DNA from: JBEEJZ01 sp046046915
GTDB taxonomy: Bacteria; Pseudomonadota; Gammaproteobacteria; Burkholderiales; Burkholderiaceae_C
Direction: 5' to 3'
NCBI GenBank assembly: GCA_046046915.1
Contig: JBJOIT010000077.1
Coordinates: 1 to 8,783, forward strand
Length of the DNA: 8,783 nucleotides
The notes below the pieces were generated by a model. That model did not search any database. It worked only from the letters and a program-made list of their open reading frames with translations, and was not told where the DNA came from. This document shows positions 1-6,103 of the stretch, in pieces; within the stretch, counting starts at the first letter, position 1; every line of letters starts with the position of its first letter. The position numbers were made by a program, and so were the translations under genes.

Positions 1-1
1 G

Positions 2-469
2 TTCTCGTTGGGTAGCACCAGCTTTGTGGGCTGGCAGGCTTGCGCGCTGATGGCTCTGGCGGTAGGAATTTGTCTGGCGGTGGCCGTCACGTTGAGCCCG
101 CTATTGGATGCCCTGTCGCTGGGCGAGGCCACGGCAGCAAGTCTGGGTTTGCCCGTACAGCAGGCTCGCGTGGCCTTAGTGGCTGCGCTGGCGCTGGCAA
201 CGGGCACCGCCGTCGCGCAAACAGGGCTCATCGGTTTCGTCGGTTTGGCTGCGCCGCACCTGGTGCGCCGCCTGGCGCCTTGTACCTATCGGTATTTCAC
301 GGGTTTGTCAGGTCTGATGGGCGGTGTGTTGTTGCTGGCGGCTGACACAGTGGCTCGCAGTGTGATGGCACCCCAGGAGCTACCGGTCGGTGTGCTCACC
401 GCCCTATTTGGGGGTGGCTATTTGTTGTGGCTCATGCACCGTGGTGGTCGGCCGGGGGCGGTGCTATGA
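2..469 (+). CDS. BtuC/FecCD-family ABC importer permease, C-terminal part
   Basis: This is the 3' part of an integral-membrane permease of the BtuC/FecCD/HmuU type, which carries vitamin B12, haem or ferric siderophores through the inner membrane using ATP. The reading frame is open from base 2, so the gene begins before the window and about 155 residues are visible. Family hallmarks are present: a LSLGEATAASLGLP stretch (the L-helix region that contacts the ATPase), then TGLIGFVGLAAPHLVRR, then AADTVARSVMAPQELPVGVLTALFGGGYLLWLM, the usual C-terminal end. Several long hydrophobic helices alternate with these loops. The stop codon overlaps the start of the ATPase gene (ATGA at 466–469), so the two are almost certainly one operon with coupled translation. 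The substrate cannot be told from this fragment. Cobalamin is a reasonable guess, but iron-siderophore or haem uptake fits equally well. Confidence 0.93.
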   Translation, partial: FSLGSTSFVGWQACALMALAVGICLAVAVTLSPLLDALSLGEATAASLGLPVQQARVALVAALALATGTAVAQTGLIGFVGLAAPHLVRRLAPCTYRYFTGLSGLMGGVLLLAADTVARSVMAPQELPVGVLTALFGGGYLLWLMHRGGRPGAVL

Positions 470-1251
470 AGGCTCAGGGGTCGAAGAAAACCGAATCGGC
501 CTTGGTGGCACATGGGCTGACAGTTAAGCTGGGTGGTTTGGAGGTGCTGCACGGCCTGGATGTTGCCCTGCCGTCCGGGTGCTGGACCAGCATCGTGGGC
601 CCGAATGGTGCGGGCAAGTCAACCCTGCTCAAGGCGCTAGCCCAGCTCTTGCCCTACCGCGGTCAGGTGCACTTGTACGGGCAAGCCTTGGCTGAGATGC
701 CGGCGCGGGTACGGGCACAAAAGCTGGCCTGGCTGGGTCAGGGGGAGTCCATCGACGACGACTTTCGTGTGTGGGAGGTGGTGATGTTGGGGCGCTTGCC
801 CCATCAAACGTGGCTTGCGGGGTCGCAGGCAGCGGACCACCTCGCAGTTGAACGCGCCTTGCGAGCCACCCAAGCATGGGCCTCGCGCAGACGGCGCTTG
901 CGTGAACTGTCGGGTGGCGAGCGGCAACGTGTTTTGCTGGCGCGTGCCTTGGCGGTGGAGGCTGAGGTGCTGCTCATGGACGAGCCGCTGAGCCATCTGG
1001 ACCCTCCGCATCAGGCTGACTGGCTGGCAGTGGTGCATGCACTGGTGGCGAGTGGCAAAACCGTGGTCAGCGTGCTGCATGAAATTTCCATGGCACTGCA
1101 CGCCCAGAATTTGCTCATCCTGCGTGAAGGCAGTGTTGCGCACCAGGGGCGCTGTGAAGATCCGCTCACCCATCGTGCACTGGAGGCTGTGTTCGAGAAC
1201 CGCATCACTATCCAGGCCGTGGGCCAGCAGTGGGTTGCGCTGCCACTTTAG
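466..1251 (+). CDS. BtuD/FecE-family ABC transporter ATP-binding protein
   Basis: This 261-residue ATPase is the cytoplasmic energy subunit of the importer whose permease ends just upstream. All nucleotide-binding motifs are visible: Walker A GPNGAGKST (residues 45–53), Q-loop Gln92 followed by the family-typical WEVVMLGR, signature LSGGERQR (138–145), Walker B VLLMDEP (158–164), D-loop SHLD, and switch His195 in VLHEIS. The C-terminus (AVFENRITIQAVGQQWVALPL) is the tail usual in BtuD/FecE/HmuV proteins. The ATG at 466 was chosen over an upstream in-frame TTG at 427. It sits in the ATGA overlap with the permease stop and follows a G-rich stretch (GGGGGCGG) that can serve as ribosome binding site, and the protein then has normal family length. 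The gene ends 10 bp from the 3' end of convergent nth. The substrate is not resolved. Confidence 0.93.
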   Translation: MKAQGSKKTESALVAHGLTVKLGGLEVLHGLDVALPSGCWTSIVGPNGAGKSTLLKALAQLLPYRGQVHLYGQALAEMPARVRAQKLAWLGQGESIDDDFRVWEVVMLGRLPHQTWLAGSQAADHLAVERALRATQAWASRRRRLRELSGGERQRVLLARALAVEAEVLLMDEPLSHLDPPHQADWLAVVHALVASGKTVVSVLHEISMALHAQNLLILREGSVAHQGRCEDPLTHRALEAVFENRITIQAVGQQWVALPL

Positions 1252-1261
1252 GCCCTTGCTT

Positions 1262-1906
1262 TTAACCCGGTGGCGGTGTCTTGGATTTGAAATCGCAATA
1301 GGGCGCGACCGAACATTGCCAACATTCTGGATTACGCGCCTTGCAAACATAGCGTCCCAGCAAAATCAGCCAGTGGTGGGCGTCGACCATGTACTCGGGC
1401 GGGATGCGCTTCATCAGTTTCATTTCCACCGTTGTGGGCGTTTTGCCCGGTGCCAGGCCTGTGCGGTTGGACACCCTGAAGATGTGTGTGTCCACCGCCA
1501 TGACCGGCTCACCGTAGGCCACATTGAGCACCACATTGGCCGTTTTGCGGCCCACGCCAGGCAACGCCTGAAGGGCTTCACGGGTGCGCGGCACCTGGCC
1601 AGCGTGCTGCTCCACCAGCATGCGGCAGGTTTCCATCAGGTGTTTGGCTTTGCTGTGATACAGGCCGATGGTCTTGATGTAGCTTTCCAGCCCTTCCAGG
1701 CCCAGGTCCAGCAGCGCCTGCGGGGTGTTGGCGACCTTGAAGAGTGGGGTCGTGGCCTTATTGACACCCACATCGGTGGCCTGGGCGCTGAGCAGCACCG
1801 CCACCAGCAGCTCAAAGTCGCTGTGGTAGTTCAACTCGGTGGTCGGTTGTGGGTTGGCTGCTTTTAGGGTGGCAAAAAACGGCGTGATCTGCTCTTTTTT
1901 CATCAT
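1262..1906 (-). CDS. nth: Endonuclease III (DNA glycosylase/AP lyase)
   Basis: Nth removes oxidised pyrimidines from DNA and cleaves the abasic site by beta-elimination, starting base excision repair. The 214-residue product is full length for the family. Visible hallmarks are the early LLSAQATDVGVNKAT segment, the helix-hairpin-helix LPGVGRKTANVVL (115–127) containing the catalytic lysine Lys121, and the catalytic aspartate Asp139 in AVDTHIFRVSNR. A [4Fe-4S] cluster site lies at the C-terminus, with Cys188, Cys195, Cys198 and Cys204 in C-x6-C-x2-C-x5-C spacing. Two ATG codons stand in tandem at the start (1906–1901) with no clear ribosome binding site, so the true start may be either one. 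The gene converges on the ABC ATPase gene and diverges from the aminotransferase gene, so it appears to be a single-gene unit. Confidence 0.97.
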   Translation of the reverse strand: MMKKEQITPFFATLKAANPQPTTELNYHSDFELLVAVLLSAQATDVGVNKATTPLFKVANTPQALLDLGLEGLESYIKTIGLYHSKAKHLMETCRMLVEQHAGQVPRTREALQALPGVGRKTANVVLNVAYGEPVMAVDTHIFRVSNRTGLAPGKTPTTVEMKLMKRIPPEYMVDAHHWLILLGRYVCKARNPECWQCSVAPYCDFKSKTPPPG

Positions 1907-2017
1907 GTGTGGATTCTGGCACCAGGTGACGCTCAGACCTTCGGGCAGGCGCTACCATCATGCCTCGCTCAGTTTTCATCCGTTCCCCAGATTGCTCCCT
2001 GGAGCTTGAAGCCGCCC
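1907..2017. promoter_or_regulatory. Divergent intergenic region between nth and the aminotransferase gene
   Basis: This stretch of 111 bp separates two genes transcribed away from each other, so it should hold promoters for both. No convincing −35/−10 pair was found by eye on either strand. The aminotransferase frame is open across the whole interval, but the extra N-terminal residues it would add do not resemble the family. It is therefore treated as non-coding. Confidence 0.4.
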
Positions 2018-3214
2018 ATGTCCCTGTCCTTCGCTACCCGCCTGAATAACGTTGAAACCTCCGCTATCCGCGAGCTGTTCAAGCTGCTGGGCAAGCCCGG
2101 CATCATTAGTTTTGCCGGCGGCTTTCCGGACAGCGCCATGTTCGATGTGGATGGCATCCGCGAGGCCTCGCAAGCTGCCTTGGCGCAAGAGCCCGGTGCC
2201 GCGCTGCAATACGGCGCCACCGAGGGCTACAACCCGCTGCGTGAACAACTCGCGGCGTTCATGGCCAGCAAGGGTTGCGAAGCCGTCAGGCCCGATGACC
2301 TGATCGTCACCACCGGTAGCCAGCAGGCGCTGGACCTGCTGGGCAAGACCATGATCTCACCCGGCGACAAGGTGATTGTTGAGGGCCCCACCTTTTTGGC
2401 GACTATTCAATGCTTTCGGCTCTATGGGGCCGAGCTGATCAGTGCGCCCATTGATGGCCATGGCGTAGACACCGCGAAGCTGGAGCGGCTAATGGCCGAA
2501 CACCGTCCCAAATTTGTGTACCTGATCCCTACCTTCGGCAACCCCAGCGGTGGTTTGTTGAGCGCCGAGCGCCGCAAGCGGGTGCTTGAGCTGGCCGTGC
2601 AGTACCAGACCTTGATCGTCGAAGACGACCCCTATGGCGATCTGTACTTTAAAGATGCCCCGCCCCCCAGCTTGCTGGCTATGAGTTCGCAAGTGCCCGG
2701 CAGCCGTGATTTGCTAGCGCACTGCGGCAGCCTGAGCAAGGTGCTCAGCCCGGGCCTGCGCGTGGGTTGGATGATTGCGCCGCCCGAGCTGTTGGCCAAG
2801 GCCACCATGTGCAAGCAGTTCAGTGATGCGCATACCAGCACCTTTGCCCAGGCCACCGCCGCCCAATATTTGAAGGCGGGTCGCATGCCGGCCACCTTGA
2901 GTCATGTGCGATCGGTCTATGCGCAGCGAGCGCAAACCATGGGTAATGCCTTGCGCCGCGAGCTGGGCAATGCCATCGAATTTGTCCAGCCACAGGGTGG
3001 ATTGTTTGTCTGGGCGCGGCTCACAGGGCAAGGAGGCAAGGTGGCGGATGGGGCCGAATTTGCCAAGCGAGCCATTGACCAGGGTGTTGCCTTTGTGCCG
3101 GGTGCACCGTTCTTTTGTGCCCAACCTGATTTGGCCACCCTGCGTCTGTCGTTTGCCACAGCCGATATCGAAAAAATCGAAGAAGGCGTGGCACGCCTGG
3201 CTCGCGCACTTTGA
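2018..3214 (+). CDS. PLP-dependent aminotransferase, class I/II fold (2-aminoadipate/MocR-like type)
   Basis: This 398-residue enzyme belongs to the fold-type I aminotransferases that move an amino group from an amino acid to a 2-oxo acid. The sequence reads like the LysN/2-aminoadipate aminotransferase and MocR-catalytic-domain group. Visible features are ISFAGGFPD (30–38) near the N-terminus, the substrate-loop Tyr in LQYGATEGYNPLR, TTGSQQALDLL (98–108), PTFGNPSGG with Asn175, VEDDPYGDLYF with Asp203 and Tyr206 that hold the cofactor, GSLSKVLSPGLRVGW with the Schiff-base lysine Lys241, and the carboxylate-binding arginine Arg376 in TLRLSFA. There is no DNA-binding domain, so it is an enzyme and not a MocR regulator. 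The ATG at 2018 was chosen because the protein then begins MSLSFATRLNNVETSAIREL, as relatives do. The ORF extends upstream to 1907 without a family-like sequence. The exact amino-acid substrate is unknown. A small gene follows after 9 bp and is probably co-transcribed. Confidence 0.93.
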   Translation: MSLSFATRLNNVETSAIRELFKLLGKPGIISFAGGFPDSAMFDVDGIREASQAALAQEPGAALQYGATEGYNPLREQLAAFMASKGCEAVRPDDLIVTTGSQQALDLLGKTMISPGDKVIVEGPTFLATIQCFRLYGAELISAPIDGHGVDTAKLERLMAEHRPKFVYLIPTFGNPSGGLLSAERRKRVLELAVQYQTLIVEDDPYGDLYFKDAPPPSLLAMSSQVPGSRDLLAHCGSLSKVLSPGLRVGWMIAPPELLAKATMCKQFSDAHTSTFAQATAAQYLKAGRMPATLSHVRSVYAQRAQTMGNALRRELGNAIEFVQPQGGLFVWARLTGQGGKVADGAEFAKRAIDQGVAFVPGAPFFCAQPDLATLRLSFATADIEKIEEGVARLARAL

Positions 3215-3223
3215 AGCAGCGCC

Positions 3224-3478
3224 ATGGCCCAGAAAACCATTGAAACAGCCCACTACAAGCTGTTTCCCTCACCCCGCAACCAGCACCGCGAGCTGTTCGA
3301 ACACGAGGTGTTTGTGCCTTACCCCTATGCACTGATCGATTTGCCCAGCTTTTATCTCAAGGGCAAATCCAGCCTGTTTGCGGCTTGCCGTCTGACAGAC
3401 GGCAAGATGGGGCAGCTGGTGACCTTTGAACTCGTGGCCGACAGCCAGAAGTTTGAGGCTCAGTTCGTGCCTGATTGA
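3224..3478 (+). CDS. Small conserved-looking protein of unknown function (84 aa)
   Basis: I do not recognise this family. The product is a soluble, mixed-charge protein rich in aromatics (KLFPSPRNQHRELFEHEVFVPYPYALIDLPSFYLKG), with no signal peptide, membrane helix or cysteine pair. A single cysteine is in FAACRL. The ATG lies 9 bp after the aminotransferase stop on the same strand, which suggests one transcript. Ribosome-binding signal is weak (GAAGCAG). Codon choice, with G or C at most third positions, matches the neighbouring genes and supports real coding. The last 19 bp overlap the 3' end of the convergent helicase gene. A link to the aminotransferase reaction is possible only by position. 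Confidence 0.72.
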   Translation: MAQKTIETAHYKLFPSPRNQHRELFEHEVFVPYPYALIDLPSFYLKGKSSLFAACRLTDGKMGQLVTFELVADSQKFEAQFVPD

Positions 3479-4740
3479 GTCGCCACCGTCGCGTTCGCTG
3501 CCAGCGCCGCTGCCGCACGCAGCTTGTCTTTTTTGCTGGGGCGCTTGCCCTTGATGCCGCCGTTGCCACAGGTATCCACCAGCACTGGTATCTCAGGCTG
3601 ATCGACGGGCACAAAACCAGGCAGCTCTTCAAGTGCCAACGTCAGCGAATGGCGCTTGGCGATCAATTGCCAGTGAGCTATCGCCTGTGCCGTCACAAAG
3701 CTGACAGCCACGCCACTTTCGCCTGCGCGGCCGGTGCGGCCGATACGGTGGGTGTAGTCCACCGCCGAACGGGGCAGATCGAAGTTGACCACCACCGGCA
3801 GCTTGACAATGTCGATGCCGCGGGCGGCCAGGTCGGTGGTCACCAGCACTTCCCAGCGCTCGTCCTTGAACTCACTCAGCACCTCTTTGCGGGCGCCCTG
3901 ACTCAGGTCACCATGAAAGGCTGTGGCAAAGACACCCGCCTTATATAGCTTGTCGGCCAGCCGTTCAGAGTCGTATTTGGTAGCCACAAACACCAGCACG
4001 CGTTTCCAGCCATGCGCCTTGATCAAGTGACGTAGCAAGGTACTTCGCTTTTTCTCATCCACCCGGATGGCGCGCTGCTCAATGTCAGGCTCGGTAATGT
4101 CAGTGGACTCGATGGTGATGCGTACCGGGTCTTTGAGCAATTTGTCTGCCAGCGCATGCACGGCATCAGGAAAGGTGGCCGAGAAAAACAGGTTTTGACG
4201 TTGGTTAGGCAGTAGGGCAAGCACCTCTGCCAGCTCATCGGCAAAGCCCAGGTCGAGCAGGCGGTCCGCTTCGTCGAGCACCAGGAGGTTGACGTTGGCC
4301 AGCTTCAGGGCGTTGTGCCGCACAAGGTCGAGCAGGCGCCCAGGCGTGGCCACCACAATGTCGGCGCCACCACGTAAGGCCATCATCTGAGGGTTGATGG
4401 ACACACCTCCAAAGGCAACAGAAACTTTCAAAGCCTGGGGCAGGGTGCGCACCACTGACGACAGCACCTCTGTGACCTGCGTTGCCAGCTCCCGCGTTGG
4501 CACCAGCACCAAGGCACGCACTAAGCGCGGCACCCGGTGTGGGCCGAGCTGCATTTTTTGCACCAGGGGCAGGGCATAGGCCAGCGTTTTGCCCGACCCC
4601 GTCTGGGCCAGCCCCAGCACATCCGCGCCCGCCAGTATCGCCGGTATGGCGGCCTGCTGTATGGGCGTGGGCGTTGCCAGGGACAGCGTTTCCGCGGCAT
4701 GTGTCAGCGTGGAGTTGAGGCCTAGTGAGGAAAAGGGCAT
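3460..4740 (-). CDS. DEAD-box ATP-dependent RNA helicase, RhlE-like
   Basis: This 426-residue protein unwinds short RNA duplexes with ATP, acting in ribosome assembly or RNA turnover. The two RecA-like domains are complete. Domain 1 has the Q motif (TPTPIQ, around 23–28), Walker A AQTGSGKT (45–52), PTRELA (81–86), TPGR (132–135), DEAD (156–159) and SAT (177–179). Domain 2 has ARGID (286–290) and HRIGRTGR (301–308). A short basic tail (GKRPSKKDK) follows, as often in RhlE-type enzymes. The start at 4740 gives MPFSSLGLNSTL, the family-typical N-terminus. An in-frame ATG at 4815 would add 25 unrelated residues and place the start 10 bp from the divergent trxC start, so it is less likely. No clear Shine-Dalgarno is seen at either. 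Assignment within the DEAD-box subfamilies (RhlE, SrmB, DbpA) is uncertain, and RhlE is the best guess. Confidence 0.94.
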   Translation of the reverse strand: MPFSSLGLNSTLTHAAETLSLATPTPIQQAAIPAILAGADVLGLAQTGSGKTLAYALPLVQKMQLGPHRVPRLVRALVLVPTRELATQVTEVLSSVVRTLPQALKVSVAFGGVSINPQMMALRGGADIVVATPGRLLDLVRHNALKLANVNLLVLDEADRLLDLGFADELAEVLALLPNQRQNLFFSATFPDAVHALADKLLKDPVRITIESTDITEPDIEQRAIRVDEKKRSTLLRHLIKAHGWKRVLVFVATKYDSERLADKLYKAGVFATAFHGDLSQGARKEVLSEFKDERWEVLVTTDLAARGIDIVKLPVVVNFDLPRSAVDYTHRIGRTGRAGESGVAVSFVTAQAIAHWQLIAKRHSLTLALEELPGFVPVDQPEIPVLVDTCGNGGIKGKRPSKKDKLRAAAALAANATVATQSGTN

Positions 4741-4824
4741 GAGCGAGTCGGTGTGTTGTGTCTTATCAGCGGGCCATCTTATGCGCTGGCTTGAAATTCC
4801 GCGCCCCAGCGCCATGTATTTTTC
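4741..4824. promoter_or_regulatory. Divergent intergenic region between the RNA helicase gene and trxC
   Basis: These 84 bp lie between two start codons facing away from each other and should contain both promoters. No convincing sigma-70 pair was found. A TTGAAA at 4791–4796 is followed only by a poor −10 that would place the transcript start at or beyond the trxC ATG. No operator-like palindrome was noticed. Confidence 0.35.
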
Positions 4825-5268
4825 ATGGCCGATGCCCTACACATTGTTTGCCCCCACTGCCACACCACCAACCGCGTACGCACGGAACACTTGGGTAGCA
4901 GCCCCACCTGCGGCCAGTGCAAGCAGCCTTTGTTTATCGCCCACCCGGTGGCACTGGACGAAGCCAGTTTTGACAAGCACATCAGCCGCAATCAGATTCC
5001 GGTGCTGGTGGACTTTTGGGCGCCCTGGTGCGGCCCATGCCGAATGATGGCCCCTGCCTATGAAAAAGCTGCGGCCCGGCTGGAGCCCCATGTGCGTTTG
5101 GCCAAGTTGGACACCGAAGCGGTACCGGCTTTGGGTGCGCGTTACAACATTCGCAGCATCCCCACCTTGGCATTGTTTGTGGGCGGTCGCGAGGTGGCGC
5201 GTCAGCCCGGGGCCATGAGCGAGGCGGACATCCTCCGTTGGGTGCAGAGCCACCTGGCCCGCGGCTGA
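4825..5268 (+). CDS. trxC: Thioredoxin 2 (zinc-binding thioredoxin)
   Basis: TrxC is a cytoplasmic disulfide reductase that takes electrons from thioredoxin reductase and supports oxidative-stress defence. The 147-residue length is typical. The N-terminal zinc module is visible as two CxxC pairs, Cys9/Cys12 (VCPHCH) and Cys29/Cys32 (TCGQC), which distinguish TrxC from thioredoxin 1. The thioredoxin fold follows, with the active site WCGPC (68–72) inside LVDFWAPWCGPCRMMAP and the cis-proline Pro113 in RSIPTL. The start is the first ATG and gives MADALHIVCPHC as in relatives; no obvious ribosome binding site precedes it. The gene diverges from the RNA helicase gene and converges on serB, so it appears monocistronic. 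Confidence 0.96.
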   Translation: MADALHIVCPHCHTTNRVRTEHLGSSPTCGQCKQPLFIAHPVALDEASFDKHISRNQIPVLVDFWAPWCGPCRMMAPAYEKAAARLEPHVRLAKLDTEAVPALGARYNIRSIPTLALFVGGREVARQPGAMSEADILRWVQSHLARG

Positions 5269-5278
5269 AGCCTTTTTT
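5263..5278 (+). terminator. Possible weak terminator at the trxC 3' end
   Basis: GGCTGAAGCC followed by six T residues overlaps the trxC stop codon. The stem is only three to four base pairs with a tiny loop, so this is a weak candidate. It lies between the convergent ends of trxC and serB. Its final six bases fall just inside or next to the serB stop. Confidence 0.25.
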
Positions 5279-5990
5279 AGTTCAGTACTTCCAGCAGGCG
5301 GTCCAAGCCGCCTTCGTTGATGGCCACCATGGCCTGCTCGCGCACCTTTGGTTTGGCGTGATAGGCCACAGACAAACCCGCCACACCCATCATGGGCAGG
5401 TCGTTGGCGCCGTCGCCCATGGCAATCGCCTGCGAGGGGGCGATGCCCAGCAGAGCACAAGTCTCCAGCAGCATCTTGCGTTTTTCTGCGCCATCGCAAA
5501 TGTCTCCCCAGGGCTGATCGACCATCCGTCCGGTAAGGGCGCCGTCCTCCACCTCCAGCAGGTTCGATCGGGTGTAGTCGATGCCCAGCAGATCGCGCAC
5601 ATGGTCAGTGAAGTAGGTGAAGCCTCCGCTCACCAGCAAAACCTTCAGGCCAGCGGCCTTGCAGGCTGCCACCAACGCAGCCGCACCTGGGTTGAGTTGC
5701 AGGCGCTCGTTCAACACCTGTGCCATGTGGGCCACGGTCACGCCCTTGAGCAAATCGACCCGGCGACGCAGGCTGTCTTTGTAGTCGGCAATCTCGCCAC
5801 GCATGGCGGCCTCGGTAATGGCGGCTACCTCGGCCTTGCGGCCCGCGGCGTCAGCAATCTCGTCCACACACTCGATGTTGATGAGGGTGGAGTCCATGTC
5901 GAAGGCGATGAGCTTGTAGCTGCTCAGGGACAAGGGTGGAGTGAAGCCCTGGATGTTCAGGCCTGGTGCGAATTCGCTAACAGAGGTCAT
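5277..5990 (-). CDS. serB: Phosphoserine phosphatase
   Basis: SerB hydrolyses O-phosphoserine to L-serine, the last step of the phosphorylated serine pathway. The 237-residue protein is the short form without an ACT-type regulatory domain, usual in this group of bacteria. HAD-superfamily motifs are complete: motif I DMDST with nucleophile Asp31 and acid/base Asp33, followed by LINIECVDEIAD; motif II Ser121 in LLVSGGFTYF; the motif III lysine near AEKRKMLL (about 160–165); and motif IV MGDGANDLPMM with Asp183 and Asp187. The start at 5990 gives MTSVSEFAPG. No Shine-Dalgarno is visible just before it (CTTAAATCCTT), and a short in-frame stretch upstream ends in an ATGA overlap with this start, so translational coupling is possible. 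Genes upstream on the same strand are the SBP–TRIC fusion gene and then mfd. Confidence 0.96.
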   Translation of the reverse strand: MTSVSEFAPGLNIQGFTPPLSLSSYKLIAFDMDSTLINIECVDEIADAAGRKAEVAAITEAAMRGEIADYKDSLRRRVDLLKGVTVAHMAQVLNERLQLNPGAAALVAACKAAGLKVLLVSGGFTYFTDHVRDLLGIDYTRSNLLEVEDGALTGRMVDQPWGDICDGAEKRKMLLETCALLGIAPSQAIAMGDGANDLPMMGVAGLSVAYHAKPKVREQAMVAINEGGLDRLLEVLN

Positions 5991-6100
5991 AAGGATTTAA
6001 GTTCGGGTGAGCGCAGGTCAGCGATGATCGAGCGCAATGCCTGGATGCGCGCCAAAATATTTTCGAGGTGGAAAAATGCAGGGTGTGAATTAAAGTCCAA
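5987..6100 (-). CDS. Possible short leader ORF overlapping the serB start (about 37 codons)
   Basis: Between the stop of the fusion gene and serB, one minus-strand frame stays open from just after the fusion stop to a TGA that overlaps the serB ATG (ATGA). With the TTG at 6100–6098 as start it would read about 37 residues ending LRSIIADLRSPELKSL. The second half has coding-like third positions (GCG CGC ATC CAG, CGC TCG ATC ATC). There is no ATG and no clear ribosome binding site. It could be a leader peptide, a remnant of an older gene, or chance. It holds the AT palindrome AAAATATTTT at 6054–6063 and one copy of a 20-bp repeat at 6032–6051. Confidence 0.2.
   Translation of the reverse strand: MDFNSHPAFFHLENILARIQALRSIIADLRSPELKSL
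6032..6051 (+). repeat. Left copy of an imperfect 20-bp direct repeat flanking the fusion gene
   Basis: The sequence GCGCAATGCCTGGATGCGCG matches 17 of 20 positions with a second copy at 7998–8017 in the same orientation, about 1.97 kb away. Each copy contains a 5-bp inverted repeat, GCGCA and TGCGC, separated by nine bases. The two copies lie on either side of the low-G+C gene, one in the gap before serB and one in the gap after mfd. Confidence 0.4.
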
Positions 6101-6103
6101 CTT

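Noticed and set aside
427..465. Upstream TTG start for the ABC ATPase
   Set aside because: It would overlap the permease by more than 40 bp and add residues outside the family; the ATGA-coupled ATG at 466 fits better.
2714..3253. 179-codon minus-strand frame opposite the aminotransferase
   Set aside because: It is antisense to a gene with complete catalytic residues and shows no motif of its own.
4741..4815. Longer helicase start at ATG 4815
   Set aside because: The 25 added residues do not resemble DEAD-box N-termini and the start would lie 10 bp from the divergent trxC start, leaving no room for promoters.
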